From: Enoplolaimus lenunculus
Taxonomy: Eukaryota; Nematoda; Enoplea; Enoplida; Thoracostomopsidae
DNA: 64,000 bases
Assembly: GCA_030248215.1 (NCBI GenBank)
Contig: JASANG010002660.1
Span: 124,001 to 188,000 of the forward strand
Direction of reading: 5' to 3'
The position numbers were made by a program, and so were the translations under genes. Below the pieces are notes generated by a model. That model saw nothing but the letters and a program-made list of their open reading frames with translations. It had not been told where the DNA came from and did not search any database. Positions 48,980 to 61,200 of the stretch are shown piece by piece (the stretch's first letter is position 1; each line of letters opens with the position of its first letter).

Positions 48980-51800
48980 GGCCGAAAACGCGATATTGAG
49001 AAGTTTCCCGAAAATGCTTGTACACATAATAAAAAGTACAATTACAGGCTTGAGGTGAATTTAAACCAGGTAAACCTAATGAAAAATGAAACGTTCTAAA
49101 TGTGGCTGTACCCCTTCGAAATGAAATCGTAGGTATACCCCCTGCTTAGCGTACCTTCGAAAACGTTTGTCTACGCCGTCACTATCCGTTTAAGCTGCTT
49201 TTTAATGAGCAAACAAATTTGTTATGTGTCATAATGTAACAATGTTTATGCGTTTACTTTTAAATTGACATTGGCTTAAACTACACAAAGAAGGATAGTT
49301 TATACTTGAAGATACAGTGCAAGATTGACACGTCAAAATTATTTACCTGCGGGCATACCGGCTTCAAAATTTTCTCACCCAGCCCCCGTGTACCCGCGGG
49401 TAGCGTGCAACTTTGGATGCAAGGGCTGAACGAGTGTTGGATTTGTGAGTAGTCTCAATTAACGTAACTGTATGTGGTACCTATGATCAGTTGCTCATAG
49501 GAAACTTTTGGCGTCAGCTAATCAAACTGATTGATTTTTGTCGTAATAGCTACTTAGGCAGAAATTTCCATTAGTTGCGTTAACCCATCCCGCATAGAAT
49601 GTACTATGAGCAATTGAGCACAAGCTGTACGTGAAATTATAGTGTTTAACAATTAGTACCCGTACACACAGTACGCAATCTTCATAACACGCAAGTCCCT
49701 TTTGCGCTCGAGTGTCAAACTTCTATAACTGAGTGACGATGGTCACCGGCTCTTATTCAAGAGCTCGGTTTGGGTTCGAATTCCTGCGTAAAATTAAATT
49801 TGAGATGAAATAGAAAATATTCACATGAGGAACGGTTAAATATATAAATTTAGTTTTTAAAATTGAATTTTTATTCAAATTCATTTTTCTAATAGAATAC
49901 ACGTTTGTCATTGCCAAATTAAAATTTTTTTAGCTAACTTCACTTGAAGTTGCAGTGTTGGCTTGCAATGGTTGTTGAAACAAAAATCTATTTGGGTTTT
50001 AATGCATTGTAATAGAATAGGTGAAAAATCGTCTGACATTTAAAGGCTTTAAACTGTTCTCTGTACACCACGAAGCCGTTGATATAGGCTAACCATCTGT
50101 TGTAACAATCTTTAGTTGGTCGGTAAAAATTTGCGAGAGATATATAAATAGCTTTAGCTGGTTTTGTAGTTTTGTTTCAATGCGTCTCTAGGTTTGGATG
50201 GGGGGTTGTTGCTAAGTTTTCCGGTGTAATTTGTAAAACATCGAAACACGTTGAATTTACTCTTTCAATATTTTATCGTAGCTAGAAATTTCAAGTTCTA
50301 AAATGTTATTTTACAAATCAAAATGATACTGGGTTGTTTGTTAGGATGGTATCACGGTCAAACCTCAGTATTTGTAACTGGTGTCTAGGGTGGAGGTTAA
50401 CGACTTTGGCTGTTGGTAAACACAATAAACCAACCGCTTTGAAATTTTTATGTAACATTATCCTTCATGTTTCAATTTGGTATATGAACATTAAGGTTTC
50501 ATATAGGCCCACCGCTCGCTAGCCTTGGTTTTCCCAAAAATGGTTCAATTTTGAAACTGTTTGCAAATTTGAGATTCTAACTACATCGAATGATCATTTG
50601 ATGTCCAAATTGAAAGGTTCAGGAATTTGATGTTTGGGTTTCAAGAGTCCCCACTCTTCAAAAAAATTATTTGTCTGCAAAAATTGTGGTTATGTCAATT
50701 TTTTGGCGTTTCGCGTGGGGTATCTAGATAGCCACCATTCGATTTGTCTGATCACTGTGCTTCCAAAATTATCCATTGTCAAATGTATATTATTAAAGCT
50801 GGAATGCCCACGTACGTATTTTGGACAACGTTACAGCTGATATATACGGGTGTGGTTTAGTTAATATATAATTTGTGCAGATGCCGTGGTGGAAAATGTT
50901 GCAACCATTCTGACTAGTGTATAATTATTTTAATTATTCTTTTCAGATAATTTGCTTGCTTTGTACAGTTATTATATAATCTTTACTAAATAGTTATTGT
51001 TATACCTTTTTCGCCTATTTGTGTCTGCATTCTGTTACTCGTGTGCTGTTTGATTTCACGTTCGGCGCTTGCAGCAAACTTTTGCAAGCAAAACCTTCAT
51101 CACTTGCGTTTGTTTCGCTTTTCGTCGATATTATTGCTAATTGTTACGCGCAGTTTTAGCAATTTCTCACTGCAATTTGCCGTTCAAGAACACTCACGCC
51201 GTAGCGATTTGTAAGCAAAGACTTCAAAACTGGGCAACATTTTGATACTTACTCTACCATATTAAATACTCGTGCAAGCTCTTGCTTCTGTTGAAAGTGA
51301 ATTTGCCAACAATTTTCAAACGACAGCCAAGCAAAAGAGTGCAATTTATTGTTTGGCTCAACGCAACAAATTTGATCGAAATCAATGTTTGCGGGTGCTG
51401 CTTATTTCTAGTTGTTAGCAACCAGTCTTAAGTTTGCAGCAGTTAAGCTTCACAAGCCAGCGTTATTAATTTTAAATCTTAACGTAAAAACTCAATTAGC
51501 AACGAGTTTATCTTGCGCTTGCTGTTAGCGGATACTACCTTTCTTCAGGTCCCTAGACTTCTCATCAGTGCAACGAGACCTGTGCATTGAAAAACTGCAG
51601 TTGCACGTTTTCTGCAATTGCAAACACTAACGCCGATTGTCGCTGTATAGCGCAACATTTTTGTGCAATTATTGTAATTATCCGGTGCAATTGACAAGGT
51701 TTAAGCTAAATGCTATATGACGCATTATGTACAGTATTGATAATTGTCTACTAGTTAGACAATTTGCATAATTCAACTAGACTCAAATACAACCAACTGC
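48980..51800. other. Stretch upstream of mbl with no recognised gene
   Basis: No coding exon, TIR pair or tandem array is recognised. Positions 50990-51800 are less repeat-like and richer in TTGC/GCAA words than the rest, so this is the best place to look for promoter and untranslated first exons of mbl. A tRNA-like remnant at 49725-49795 was considered and not called. Confidence 0.5.
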
Positions 51801-51928
51801 GAAGCTGCGTCAGGATTCGCCGTTTGTGAAATATAACACAAACAAGTGTTGTACTTCAGCTTTCGAAGCTCGAATCTGGATTCGTCCTTTGTGAAATATA
51901 ACGCAAAAAAGTGTTATACTTCACCTTC
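51801..51928 (+). repeat. Two 64-bp tandem copies, each a potential RNA hairpin, 172 bp upstream of mbl ATG
   Basis: Units 51801-51864 and 51865-51928 both start GAAGCT and share GGATTCG, TTTGTGAAATATAAC and AAGTGTT. Each unit has an internal inverted repeat, TGAAATATAAC(A/G)C and GTGTT(G/A)TACTTCA, flanking a 6-nt A-rich loop. Where the two copies differ within the arms, pairing is kept through G-U wobble, so the foldback is conserved in both. If transcribed they lie in the 5-prime UTR or proximal promoter of mbl. Function is unknown. Confidence 0.7.
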
Positions 51929-52099
51929 AGTAGTGGCAGACACCATTTGTATACGTTTGTTTGCTCAGATACTTCCGTCCATCGTCACAATGCCAACCGA
52001 TTGCGATCGTCTGAAGAAAAGTGTTGACTGAATCGGTTGAATTTTTAAAATTTGAACCAGTTCAAAATTAAATTGTAATTTTTTTTAAACACTAAAGTC

Positions 52100-52294
52100 A
52101 TGGTCAATACGACACCGCCGCATGCGACGCTGAATTTTAACGTCAAAGATTCACGTTGGTTACAACTCGAAGTTTGTCGTGAATATCAACGTGGCCAGTG
52201 TGTTCGTACTGAAAACGAATGCAAATTTTCACATCCACCGCCACATGTTGAAGTACAAAACGGTCGCGTCACCGCGTGCTATGATAGTATAAAG
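52100..52294 (+). CDS. mbl-1: mbl exon 1: start codon, zinc finger 1, first Cys of finger 2
   Basis: This exon encodes residues 1-65. It holds the whole of zinc finger 1 (C26, C34, C41, H45) and the linker [16 protein letters not shown], which is nearly invariant in the family and contains C60, the first ligand of finger 2. The ATG at 52100 is chosen because it gives a short N-terminus of 16 residues before KDSRW, as in other muscleblinds. The exon ends AAG|GTAATA in phase 0, placing the intron inside finger 2. Nothing shows whether the 5-prime end is cis- or trans-spliced; the sequence just before the ATG ends in a weak acceptor-like CTAAAG. Confidence 0.95.
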
Positions 52295-55200
52295 GTAATA
52301 CAAAGGCATGGGAGGGGGCATAGCCAGGATTTAAACCAGTGACGGATCGAGAAGAAATTTCTGACGGCCGATGAGCGGAAATATATTTCATAAAACGCCG
52401 GCATATACGGTGCCGCGCTGTGTTTTTTAAATATGTAGAAAACAGTTTCGTAGAAATTTATATCGAAAACGCATCACAACATAAGAATTTCATCTGTACA
52501 CAAAAAAAGTATTTCTGAATTTATTCAGAAAAGTGTTTTCTGTGGCAAATCTGAAAAGTTTTGCTGATGTTTAAGACAATTTTTTTAAAAATAACTGGAA
52601 AACGTTTATTTTCAGACTTTATTTCAAAACGTTTTTTGAAAACATTTCTGTTATAACAGAAATACTTTTCAAGTGCACCTTCCTAATCATATTTCTCAAA
52701 TGTAAAAAATTGTTTCTTAAGTATCAGAAATATTATTTTGAGTTGTGTTTGCAATCGAATCCAAGATTTCTCGAGGAAAAATTATAGGTTATGAGGGTTT
52801 TTTTATTTTCTTCAAGTTAACTTTGGAGCCATCGAAGTTTTTTTGACTGATTAAACTTTGATTTGAAACATACGCATACGTTTATATATAATGAAATGAA
52901 GTGTGACCACAAGCCTTGTGAGTAAATACCTGTTGAAACCAGAGAGCTACACGATACCCGCGGTTAAACGTGGAACGGCTAAGAAAATTTTGACGCGGGT
53001 ATGCCCGAAGGTAAAACGGTTAAAGCGCGGATTAAAATTTGTGATTCTTTACCCGCCTGAAATTTTTATAGAAATGCTTGAAAATTGATAATATTGAAAA
53101 ACTTCAATTTTTAATCTGTTTTTAACGTATGGGTGAAAAATAAGCAGCGAGCAACATCAATGCACTGTAAAATTACACAATTGTATTAAACGCAGAAGAA
53201 AAAATAAGGGCGGGTAAAGGCGGGTAACAGTATAGGAATTTTGCTTTCAGCATTGGTAAAGCCGGGTAACAGTATAGGAATTTTGCATTGGTAAAGGTGG
53301 GTAACGGTAATGAAAGTTTGAGCAAGTATACCGGCGGGTAACAAATAAAATTTCCTCTTGTAAAGTGCAGCGCGGGTAGAAAATTTTTTCCTACATACCT
53401 CTGGTTGAAACTTCGTGAGTGAAGCGAGCGAGAAGCAAGTCGAATGTTATGTCTAAATCACAGTATATAACCTATAATTGGTGTGTGTCAGTTTGGAAAA
53501 ATTCGTTACAATTGATTAGAGTCACCCATCCCTAAAGAGCTTTCGCTTTACTGTATATTAAAGTAAATGCTTTAATTTGTTGGAGCATCTTGTTTGTCAC
53601 ATTTTTTCGCAACACAAAGTGATTTTGGCAAAATAACACTTTTTAGCATTTGACTATTTTACGTACCATTGGGCCCTTCACTATTAATATGCTTCCGGCG
53701 CCGCTGTGAGAGAACCATTTTTTGGTCATTGGCAACATTTATATCTCCAGGCAACCGGGCCTGTAGCCAACGGTGGACCAGGGGGTTCCTCCCCCCTGGA
53801 AAAATTTTGGCCTCCCCTCAAAGATTTTCAACTTTGTTTGTAACTCATTGAAAACCTTTAAATGCCCCTCCTGAAAATTTTTAGCCCTCTAGCAAGGCAG
53901 GTTGGCTACGGACCTGCAGACAACACAGCTACATACACTCATGGGGACCGAAAACGGCTGCAAGTGTTGCGGTATTTTAGCTGTTGTAGTATATATTATT
54001 GTTAATCCGTGACTTTCGCAAACTAATTAGAATTCGTGTGTACCTTATGTGTATACTTGCATTTAATATAATGCAGAATTTGAAACGTTACAGTTTATAT
54101 AATCTTTACCAAGCTAATTTTTAATGAAAACCTTAATTTTTTTAAATCTTTTCCATTTCCAATACCTTTGTTTTCTTTTACTTTATGTATTGTTTAATGC
54201 TCGCAAAGGTCACAACTAATCTCTCAAATGTGATCTACGACAAATTTGCTCTAATTCCCCCCGTACCAGCACCAGATATTTAAAGGCATTTAAAATTTTC
54301 ACTACTTACTTTTTAAATTTTTCAAAACGTACCTGTTACAAACACTCATTACTCTAAGTATTCGAGCATGAAGTATTGTAAACGCGATAGAAACGCCGGC
54401 AAAAAACCTATTGTAAATCTACTCAAAATCATGAAATTGTTTAAATTATACACGTCGCCCTGTGTCTACTGTAATTTATTGTTAGTTTCGCTCTAGAAAA
54501 CACATCACTCTGCAATCACCAGCGGTCGGAACGGCCACCCCCCATACCCACATCTGGGGGACAGCCCACCGCTAAAGGGGCCACCACCCTAAACCGGTTG
54601 AAATAAAATGCGTCTGGCTTCTCGGGCGCTTCGCTCGCGAGTTTGGGGCTCCCACCCTGAAGTTTGGGGGAGCCCCCACCCCTGTCTTTTCCGCCACTGG
54701 CAATCACGACTTTTTTCTGTGAGTTTGACAGCGGTCCCCATTGTCAAGTTCAGCTGTTTGAATCTCTCTTGCGAATTGTTACACTTTAAAATCCGTCAAA
54801 TTTCAGTGTGACAAATAAACAAACACAGTGTATACACAAACTATACACAAACACAATACAAACACATTGATTTTTTCACGTAATACATGAGTGTCCGGCG
54901 GGCCCGTAGCCAAGGGAAGTGGGCGTGGGGGAAGAATCCCCCCAGAAAGTAACTCATCGGGGCTTTTGTACACTTTCCGTTACAGTTAAGGATAAAGGTT
55001 AGGGTTGGGCTCAGACATAAGCTTAGGTAAAGCTTAGACAAAGGCTTAGGTTGAAAAATTTCTACACTTTCCGTTACAGTTAAAGATAAACGTTAGGCTT
55101 GGGCTCAGACATAAGCTTAGGTAAAGCTTTAGACAAAGGCTTAGGCTAAGAAATATGTAAGTGTCTTTTGACAAACCTAAGTCTAAGCTTGTGGCGGGAA

Positions 55201-58200
55201 GCGTACAAGATCTGTCATTTTAATCAGGGAAGTTAAGGGTGGTGCTATATGCGTGTGAGTTTACCCGGCATTAGAGACCAAAACTATTTTTATGTATAGA
55301 TTGGTTTGCTGTGTCGTCACGCGGCGTACGGCAGTTGAATGGCGTACCATGCCTCAAAAGCGTTGAAATAGTTATTTTTAAATTTTTGCCAAATCTAAAA
55401 CGGAAACCGACGAACTTTTGTTGCTATCTTGAATGTTGCGTATTTCATTGTGTTACAGGGACGTTGCCAGCGTGAAAATCCAAAATGTAAATATCTGCAT
55501 CCGCCACAACATCTCAAAGATCAATTACTGATTAATGGAAAAAACAATTTGGCGCTCAAAAATCTGCTCATGAGTCAATTTTCGACTGCAGTTGCAGTTC
55601 AAAACGCTGCCGCGCCGACCGCCGCAACACTCATTAATCCGTTATCTGTCGTAAGCGCGGGCGTAGACGGGTATACGCAGAATTTCGTTTCGGGAAAAGA
55701 TAATAATCACGCCAAAAAGTTTTGTTTTACCAACGAGCGATAATTTTATTTACCTCTGGCAGGTTGTCCTAAAGTGCCGGTTTTCAAGTTTTTCCACTAA
55801 ATTCTGTGCGCTTCTCGATGCGAAGTAAGGAGTTCAATTCATGATAGAGCGATAGCATAACTTCATGTGACAAAACTGTTTTGACCTCAAGGATCAAAAA
55901 GTTTTGAAGGGATATATTGCGTCTGAGGTCAAAACAGTTTTGAAGGGATATATTGCGTCTATACCTCGCCTTGTACACTCGCCCTTTAACAAAGCAGCGA
56001 TCCTTTAATAAACAATAATAAGCGATCAAGGGCGTAGCCAGGATTTTCTTTCAGGACCGATATTGCCTATGGATCAACCGACTATCCGGCTACGGTATCT
56101 GGTATGACTTACGCGATACCAGAAATTGACGAGCTTGGCCCCGTATAGTTGAAAACGCCTTTTCAAAAGTTGTTTATACATATATGCAATCTGTATTAAA
56201 TTGCGTTTTTGCTTCAGGATACGTTTCTGCAAGCACCACCAGCGCCAAATGGTACAATTGCAACCGTTAGCGCAGCCACAGGCTTACCCGCAGGCCTCGC
56301 AACGTATAATCCGTACGCGTATACCTTGACCAATTTTGGAATCTATCCACAGTTGATCACCACTGCTACTACTCCAGACGGGCAACAGGTATATCTACAT
56401 ACATACATACGCATTTGTTTGTTTTAGTGCTTTATTCTATGCTGATCCGATATATTCGGTAAGACTGTTTCGGTATCGTTGCGATTATTTTTGGGAACAT
56501 CCAACTGCCAAAGAATACCTATAATGAGTTCATACAATGAATATCTTTCAAAGTTGGTTAAAGTTGCGTAATTTGAATGATTTGAATGTAGCCGCTTTAC
56601 CGGCTCCTACTCTCTAAAAACTTAAACTTAAACTATAGCTTAACTAAACTTGAATACTAGCTTAAGTAAAACTCAAATAACTGCTCGGACTAACTAAACT
56701 AGAATTTTAAGTTTTACTTAAACTAACATATTTTTAAGTGTAACACGAGTTAATGTAAACTTATTTTTCGTTTAAGGAACAAATCCAGCGCAGACGTTAT
56801 GTGTATCTATAAGTTCATTAAGCTTAGCTTAAAATAAAAAAAGTAAGATTTAAAATTAGGTTAAGTGTAAACCTACCAGTTAGATTAGTTAATCTAGCAA
56901 GTTAGTTTATTAATGCTGGATTAGCATAATCTTAAATCAAGTTAGTTTAAGCGTCTAGAGAGAAGGAAGGCAAGATTTCGAAGAACGAGTGTATGCAAGA
57001 TTCGCTAAATTCTTTGGCACCATGTAGTTTGAAGCTTGCAAAACAAAAAGGACTTAATTTGCAGTCGCCTATGCATTAATCGTATATATATCGTAGTTGA
57101 ATTGAACATTACGAAAAATAGCAAAATTTCAGTTGAAATCTGTTCAATGCATTAATGGAAACGTTACGACCGATGAAAAAACAACACCGCCAGCAACAGC
57201 AACTGTTTTCAATCCGAATGGTTATTTGGAATATTTTGTAAGTGAACAGAGCAACCTTTGATATGCGTTCTGTACGTTATACGCAGCAATTTTATGGTTT
57301 TATATTTTGAAATTACGTCATACGTTAAACCATGAGTGGATAATGACAAGAGTGTGCAAATCTTGGGGACCCGCTGGGTATAAAATGTACCACCGGGCGT
57401 TACGTTTTTGGCCGACCCCTCATTCTGTAGAGGGGTGGTCGCTATCACATGAATGCCACTTAATTAATATATAGGGGGACCATGTTTGATACCGCATACA
57501 CAAAGTGCCATAGTACGCACCGGTTGTACCCCCCTCTAAACAAAGAAGGGTAGGGCAAAAACGCAACGCGTGTCGGGTACATTCCTTTCAACACAGAATA
57601 TACCCAGTTGCACACTCTTGATTAAACTAAACGGTATTAAATCGTAAATATTAAGTTGAAAAAGTTATAGGTTTGCGATATTTGCTGTACTTGTATAATT
57701 TCGCCTACACTAGTGTTAATTTGATTGAAGGTAAACGTTCTCAGACATTAAAAGTTTATTTTCCTATACGCCTTAAGCCTAACGCTGTAGCCTGTAGGCA
57801 TAAACCTAAAGCTGAGGTTTAGTATAAACCTAATTTCATTTTAATCTATATATGCGTTTAGAAAATTTTTGACAAAATTTCATCGTCCCTATGAGGCAGG
57901 GGCACATTAATTAGAACCACAAAATCGATTTGTGCAAAAACTCAAATTTGGATGTGAAATGATCAGTGGAGGACAAAAGTAGCTCAAATGTGCAAAAATT
58001 GTCAAAATGGAACTTGAAGATGAATGTGTGATTTGTAAAGCGTATAAATTTGCTCTATATCGTAGTCAGCGGCGGATCATAATGGAAGCCAGTGAGCCTG
58101 TATTTTCGAGGGTCCGGTAACGAGTAGTTCAAAAATAAACATTTTAAATCAAAAATAAAAATTTTACATTAAGAAATATAGTTTTGACACAATTTTTTCG

Positions 58201-61200
58201 TCAACGTTTTTTGTGGTGGCACCACAACACAAATTGACCTCTCATGGTACCGTTAAGGCATGATCCAGCCTTGGTTGCACTGAATACAATTGCTAAAGTT
58301 AGCTTGCCACACAGTACGCCTGCGCGCACGGTATATATAGCGTTAGTGTATTTTTATGTGTTTAGTATGCAGTTATATGTGCTTCATGTATATCGTGTTG
58401 CTAATTGCACACTGCTGCGCGAATAAAAAGCGTTCTGTTTATGCGCCCAAGCTTTTATGCATAGTTTTCCAAGCAAACGTAAGATTTAGTGCAATGCTAA
58501 GCCTAATCCTAATAACTATTGTTCAAAACTGTAGGGGAAGTGTATAAGGTCCCGTTTAAGGCTTAGTATCACCACGAGTTCGTAGCCATGGGGAGCCAGG
58601 AGGGGCCCAGGCCCCTTGGATAAACTTTGCCCCTTCCTGTAAAATTTTCCACCTTGCATGTAAGTAATTGAAGACCCTTGTATATATGCCCTCCTGAAAT
58701 TTTTTTAGCCCTTCTAACAGGGTGAGCTGGCTACAGGCCTCTATCGGTATTAATGTAGAATATACTGTTTAGACAGAAAATGACATTTCTATAGCCACGC
58801 GTCTTGCTATAGTGTTCTATAACCATATTTGACGGTAATATTATGTAATGTTTTGCAGCTACATGTTTTTAATTTTCTTTCTGCCACTGATTTGACCATA
58901 GTTATTATATAGTGGAGTAGATTTGCTTAATTTTTCTTCAGAATATAATGGTTGGATTCTAATCGGTAAAAATTAAAAGCTGTAATTGTATCTACAATAT
59001 TTCTTAGTTGGTACGCTTGATCTAGGCTAATGTACTGATTATTTAAAAATCCCACTGTTTTACGCGTTTGTCTACAGTATAACTGTAGCGGAACAGCATG
59101 CGGACGACAATATTGTTTCTGAAATAGTACAATATAGTCTAAGAACAATTAAAATATTCGATATGTGTTTTATGCTTACATTAGGCTTAACTTCATTAGG
59201 TCAAAAACGACAATTTTCGTTGTGTCGGCTGTATTTAAGTCTAATTAATAATTGCGTTATTCTAATATAATTTCTAATTATAGAATCAAACTTTGCGGAT
59301 GTATACAGTACAGTTCGGGTTTGCCATTTTGGTTTGTAGCTGCAAGACATTTCATTTTATACACTTTGGCGTGCCTGAAGCTATGACAACTATTGACAAT
59401 TTTGTGAAATTGTGGTCAAAATACTGTTAAGGTTAACAGTCAATCGGAAAATACGCTGTAGTATTGCGTCCTCATTAAGGAGTTTTAACAAAAAGTTTAA
59501 TATTTTGGTAAGACGCGTTTTACAATCACCACACAGTTATAGGAACTTGTCGCTCGGGGCCTGAGGGAGCTCTCATGTCTTGTGTGAGTTTTACATTTCG
59601 CATACGTGTGGTAAATTGTTTAAACACTACATTAATAGTGTGCAGGGATCGACCAGATTTTAATTTTTCCTAATACCGGAACCGGAGCCGGATAGTGATT
59701 TTTGTAGTGGAACCGGACATGGATGTTAAACGCATATAGGATATAAATTTGTTCACAGTTGGAAGTATTTGAGTCGTGCAAAAATATGTGTTTATGGATT
59801 TTAGGTTAATATTTGGCTTGTATTTTTCATTTCATGTCAGTGTCCACTCTTGACGACTTGCCTGGAATTGCAGTCGCTGCAAAATATCTAGTTTTTCGAC
59901 ATGTAAAAAGCAGTTTTATGATATTTGGAACCACAACCGTAAATATCCGGTATCAGGATGCAACCGGGATTACAATTTACCAAAACCGTAACCGGAATTT
60001 GAAAAAATACCGAAAACAGATCCGGAAATTGAAAAATACAAGCTACCGAAAACTTCATTTCATTTTTCTTTTTGCAATATTATTGGTGACATAACCCTAG
60101 TTGGAGGTAGATGTTCACTTTATCTGGTGACTTTTGCATTTTTATAATCCACGGAAGCGAAATCTACCTTCGATGGTTTGTTTTCGGCGATTGTCAAGGT
60201 TTATACACTATATTAATATAATCTATTTAATTGCTATCGTCATTTTTAGTAAAACATTAATTTCCAGCGACCAAAATTTGGAGCCCGAAGGTGTCCACAC
60301 AAATTGCTCTAACTTGCACACAGTTTACATTATGCGAGAAGCAATTAAGTTACATTTAGTGATTCCAATTATATTACAATTACAATGGTTTGCATTATTA
60401 GCTGTTGCTGCTGTTTTGTGTGCATGTCAGCTAATTGTACGCTGTAAAACATCACGCCTGGCTCGCTATTGGCTTAGATTTTCGCTAGCATTAGTGTTTA
60501 TTGATATGTATGTTTTCATTTAATAATACTATTTGGTTTTGTTACTCAATTTTAACTTAGGCACCGGGTCAAAACATTCAAATGAACGTACCGGCGTCAC
60601 ATCAGGCAGTTTTGGCCGCAGCACAATATGCGCAAGCGTTGAATTCAACTCATCAGTCAAACCAGCGCCAACTATCCGTGTCTTACGTACCTGACAATGG
60701 ACCACAAATTGAAATTGACCGTTCTAACCTGCTACCTATTCGAAATACTGCAGCAGAAAGCGTACCAAAGTCAACTTCGGTTAGCTCGACCGTGGATGTT
60801 AAGCTAAATTGCTCTGGTCAAACGAATTCAAAGCAAATCGAGCCTAGCAACAACAAAAAGAAAGAAGAAAGGAACAAGCAACACGAACAACGTGAGAAAC
60901 ACGAGAAACAACAACAACAAGAAGAAGAACAACAACAACAGCAACAACTACAGAGTCACGTTGCCGGAAAGAAACGACCTCTAGAACCTGATAGCACCGT
61001 CGAATGTTCACCGAAATCCAGCCATTGTAGCGGCGGGGATAGGTCCGCGACGAGCCCTTCCATGTTCGGCTCCACCGCTTGCAAAGAATCTCCAGGCGCG
61101 CAGAGTTTCGCAAGCAGTTTATGCAGTTCAACTGCTGGAAGTATATCTGAAGCAGCGTCTGCACTTATCAGCGCAACGCAACGCAATGCGACGCAACTTG

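Larger units (their letters stand above)
52295..55458 (+). other. mbl-1: mbl intron 1 (3164 bp)
   Basis: A phase-0 GT-AG intron that splits zinc finger 2. It contains a family F hAT-type MITE (53756-53916), a family H hAT-type MITE with a perfect 8-bp duplication (54520-54699) and a family C element with telomere-like sequence (54961-55213). Between about 52480 and 53560 it is AT-rich with only short decayed repeats, including a repeated run of GGGTAA-type motifs at 53205-53400. In Drosophila, mbl makes an abundant circular RNA from an exon flanked by long introns; whether this intron has a similar role cannot be told from sequence. Confidence 0.9.
56389..60560 (+). other. mbl-1: mbl introns 3 and 4 (interrupted by exon 4), repeat content
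   Basis: This interval holds a TTAACTAAACTT-type repeat (56616-56955), exon 4, a foldback element (57334-57625), a telomere-like patch (57757-57850), a family F MITE (58575-58741) and a decayed CCGG-rich family E region (59645-60030). The remainder, about 58760-59640 and 60030-60560, shows nothing recognisable apart from an open frame at 60134-60523 discussed in the findings. Confidence 0.8.

Noticed and set aside
49725-49795. tRNA-like stretch with GGTTCGAATTCC and a hairpin GCTCTTATTCAAGAGC
   Set aside because: The T-arm motif is present but no acceptor stem or proper D-arm and 7-nt anticodon loop can be formed; at most a tRNA-derived remnant.
58244-58341. Possible extra mbl exon ([20 protein letters not shown])
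   Set aside because: A GTATAT donor follows but no usable acceptor precedes the open stretch.
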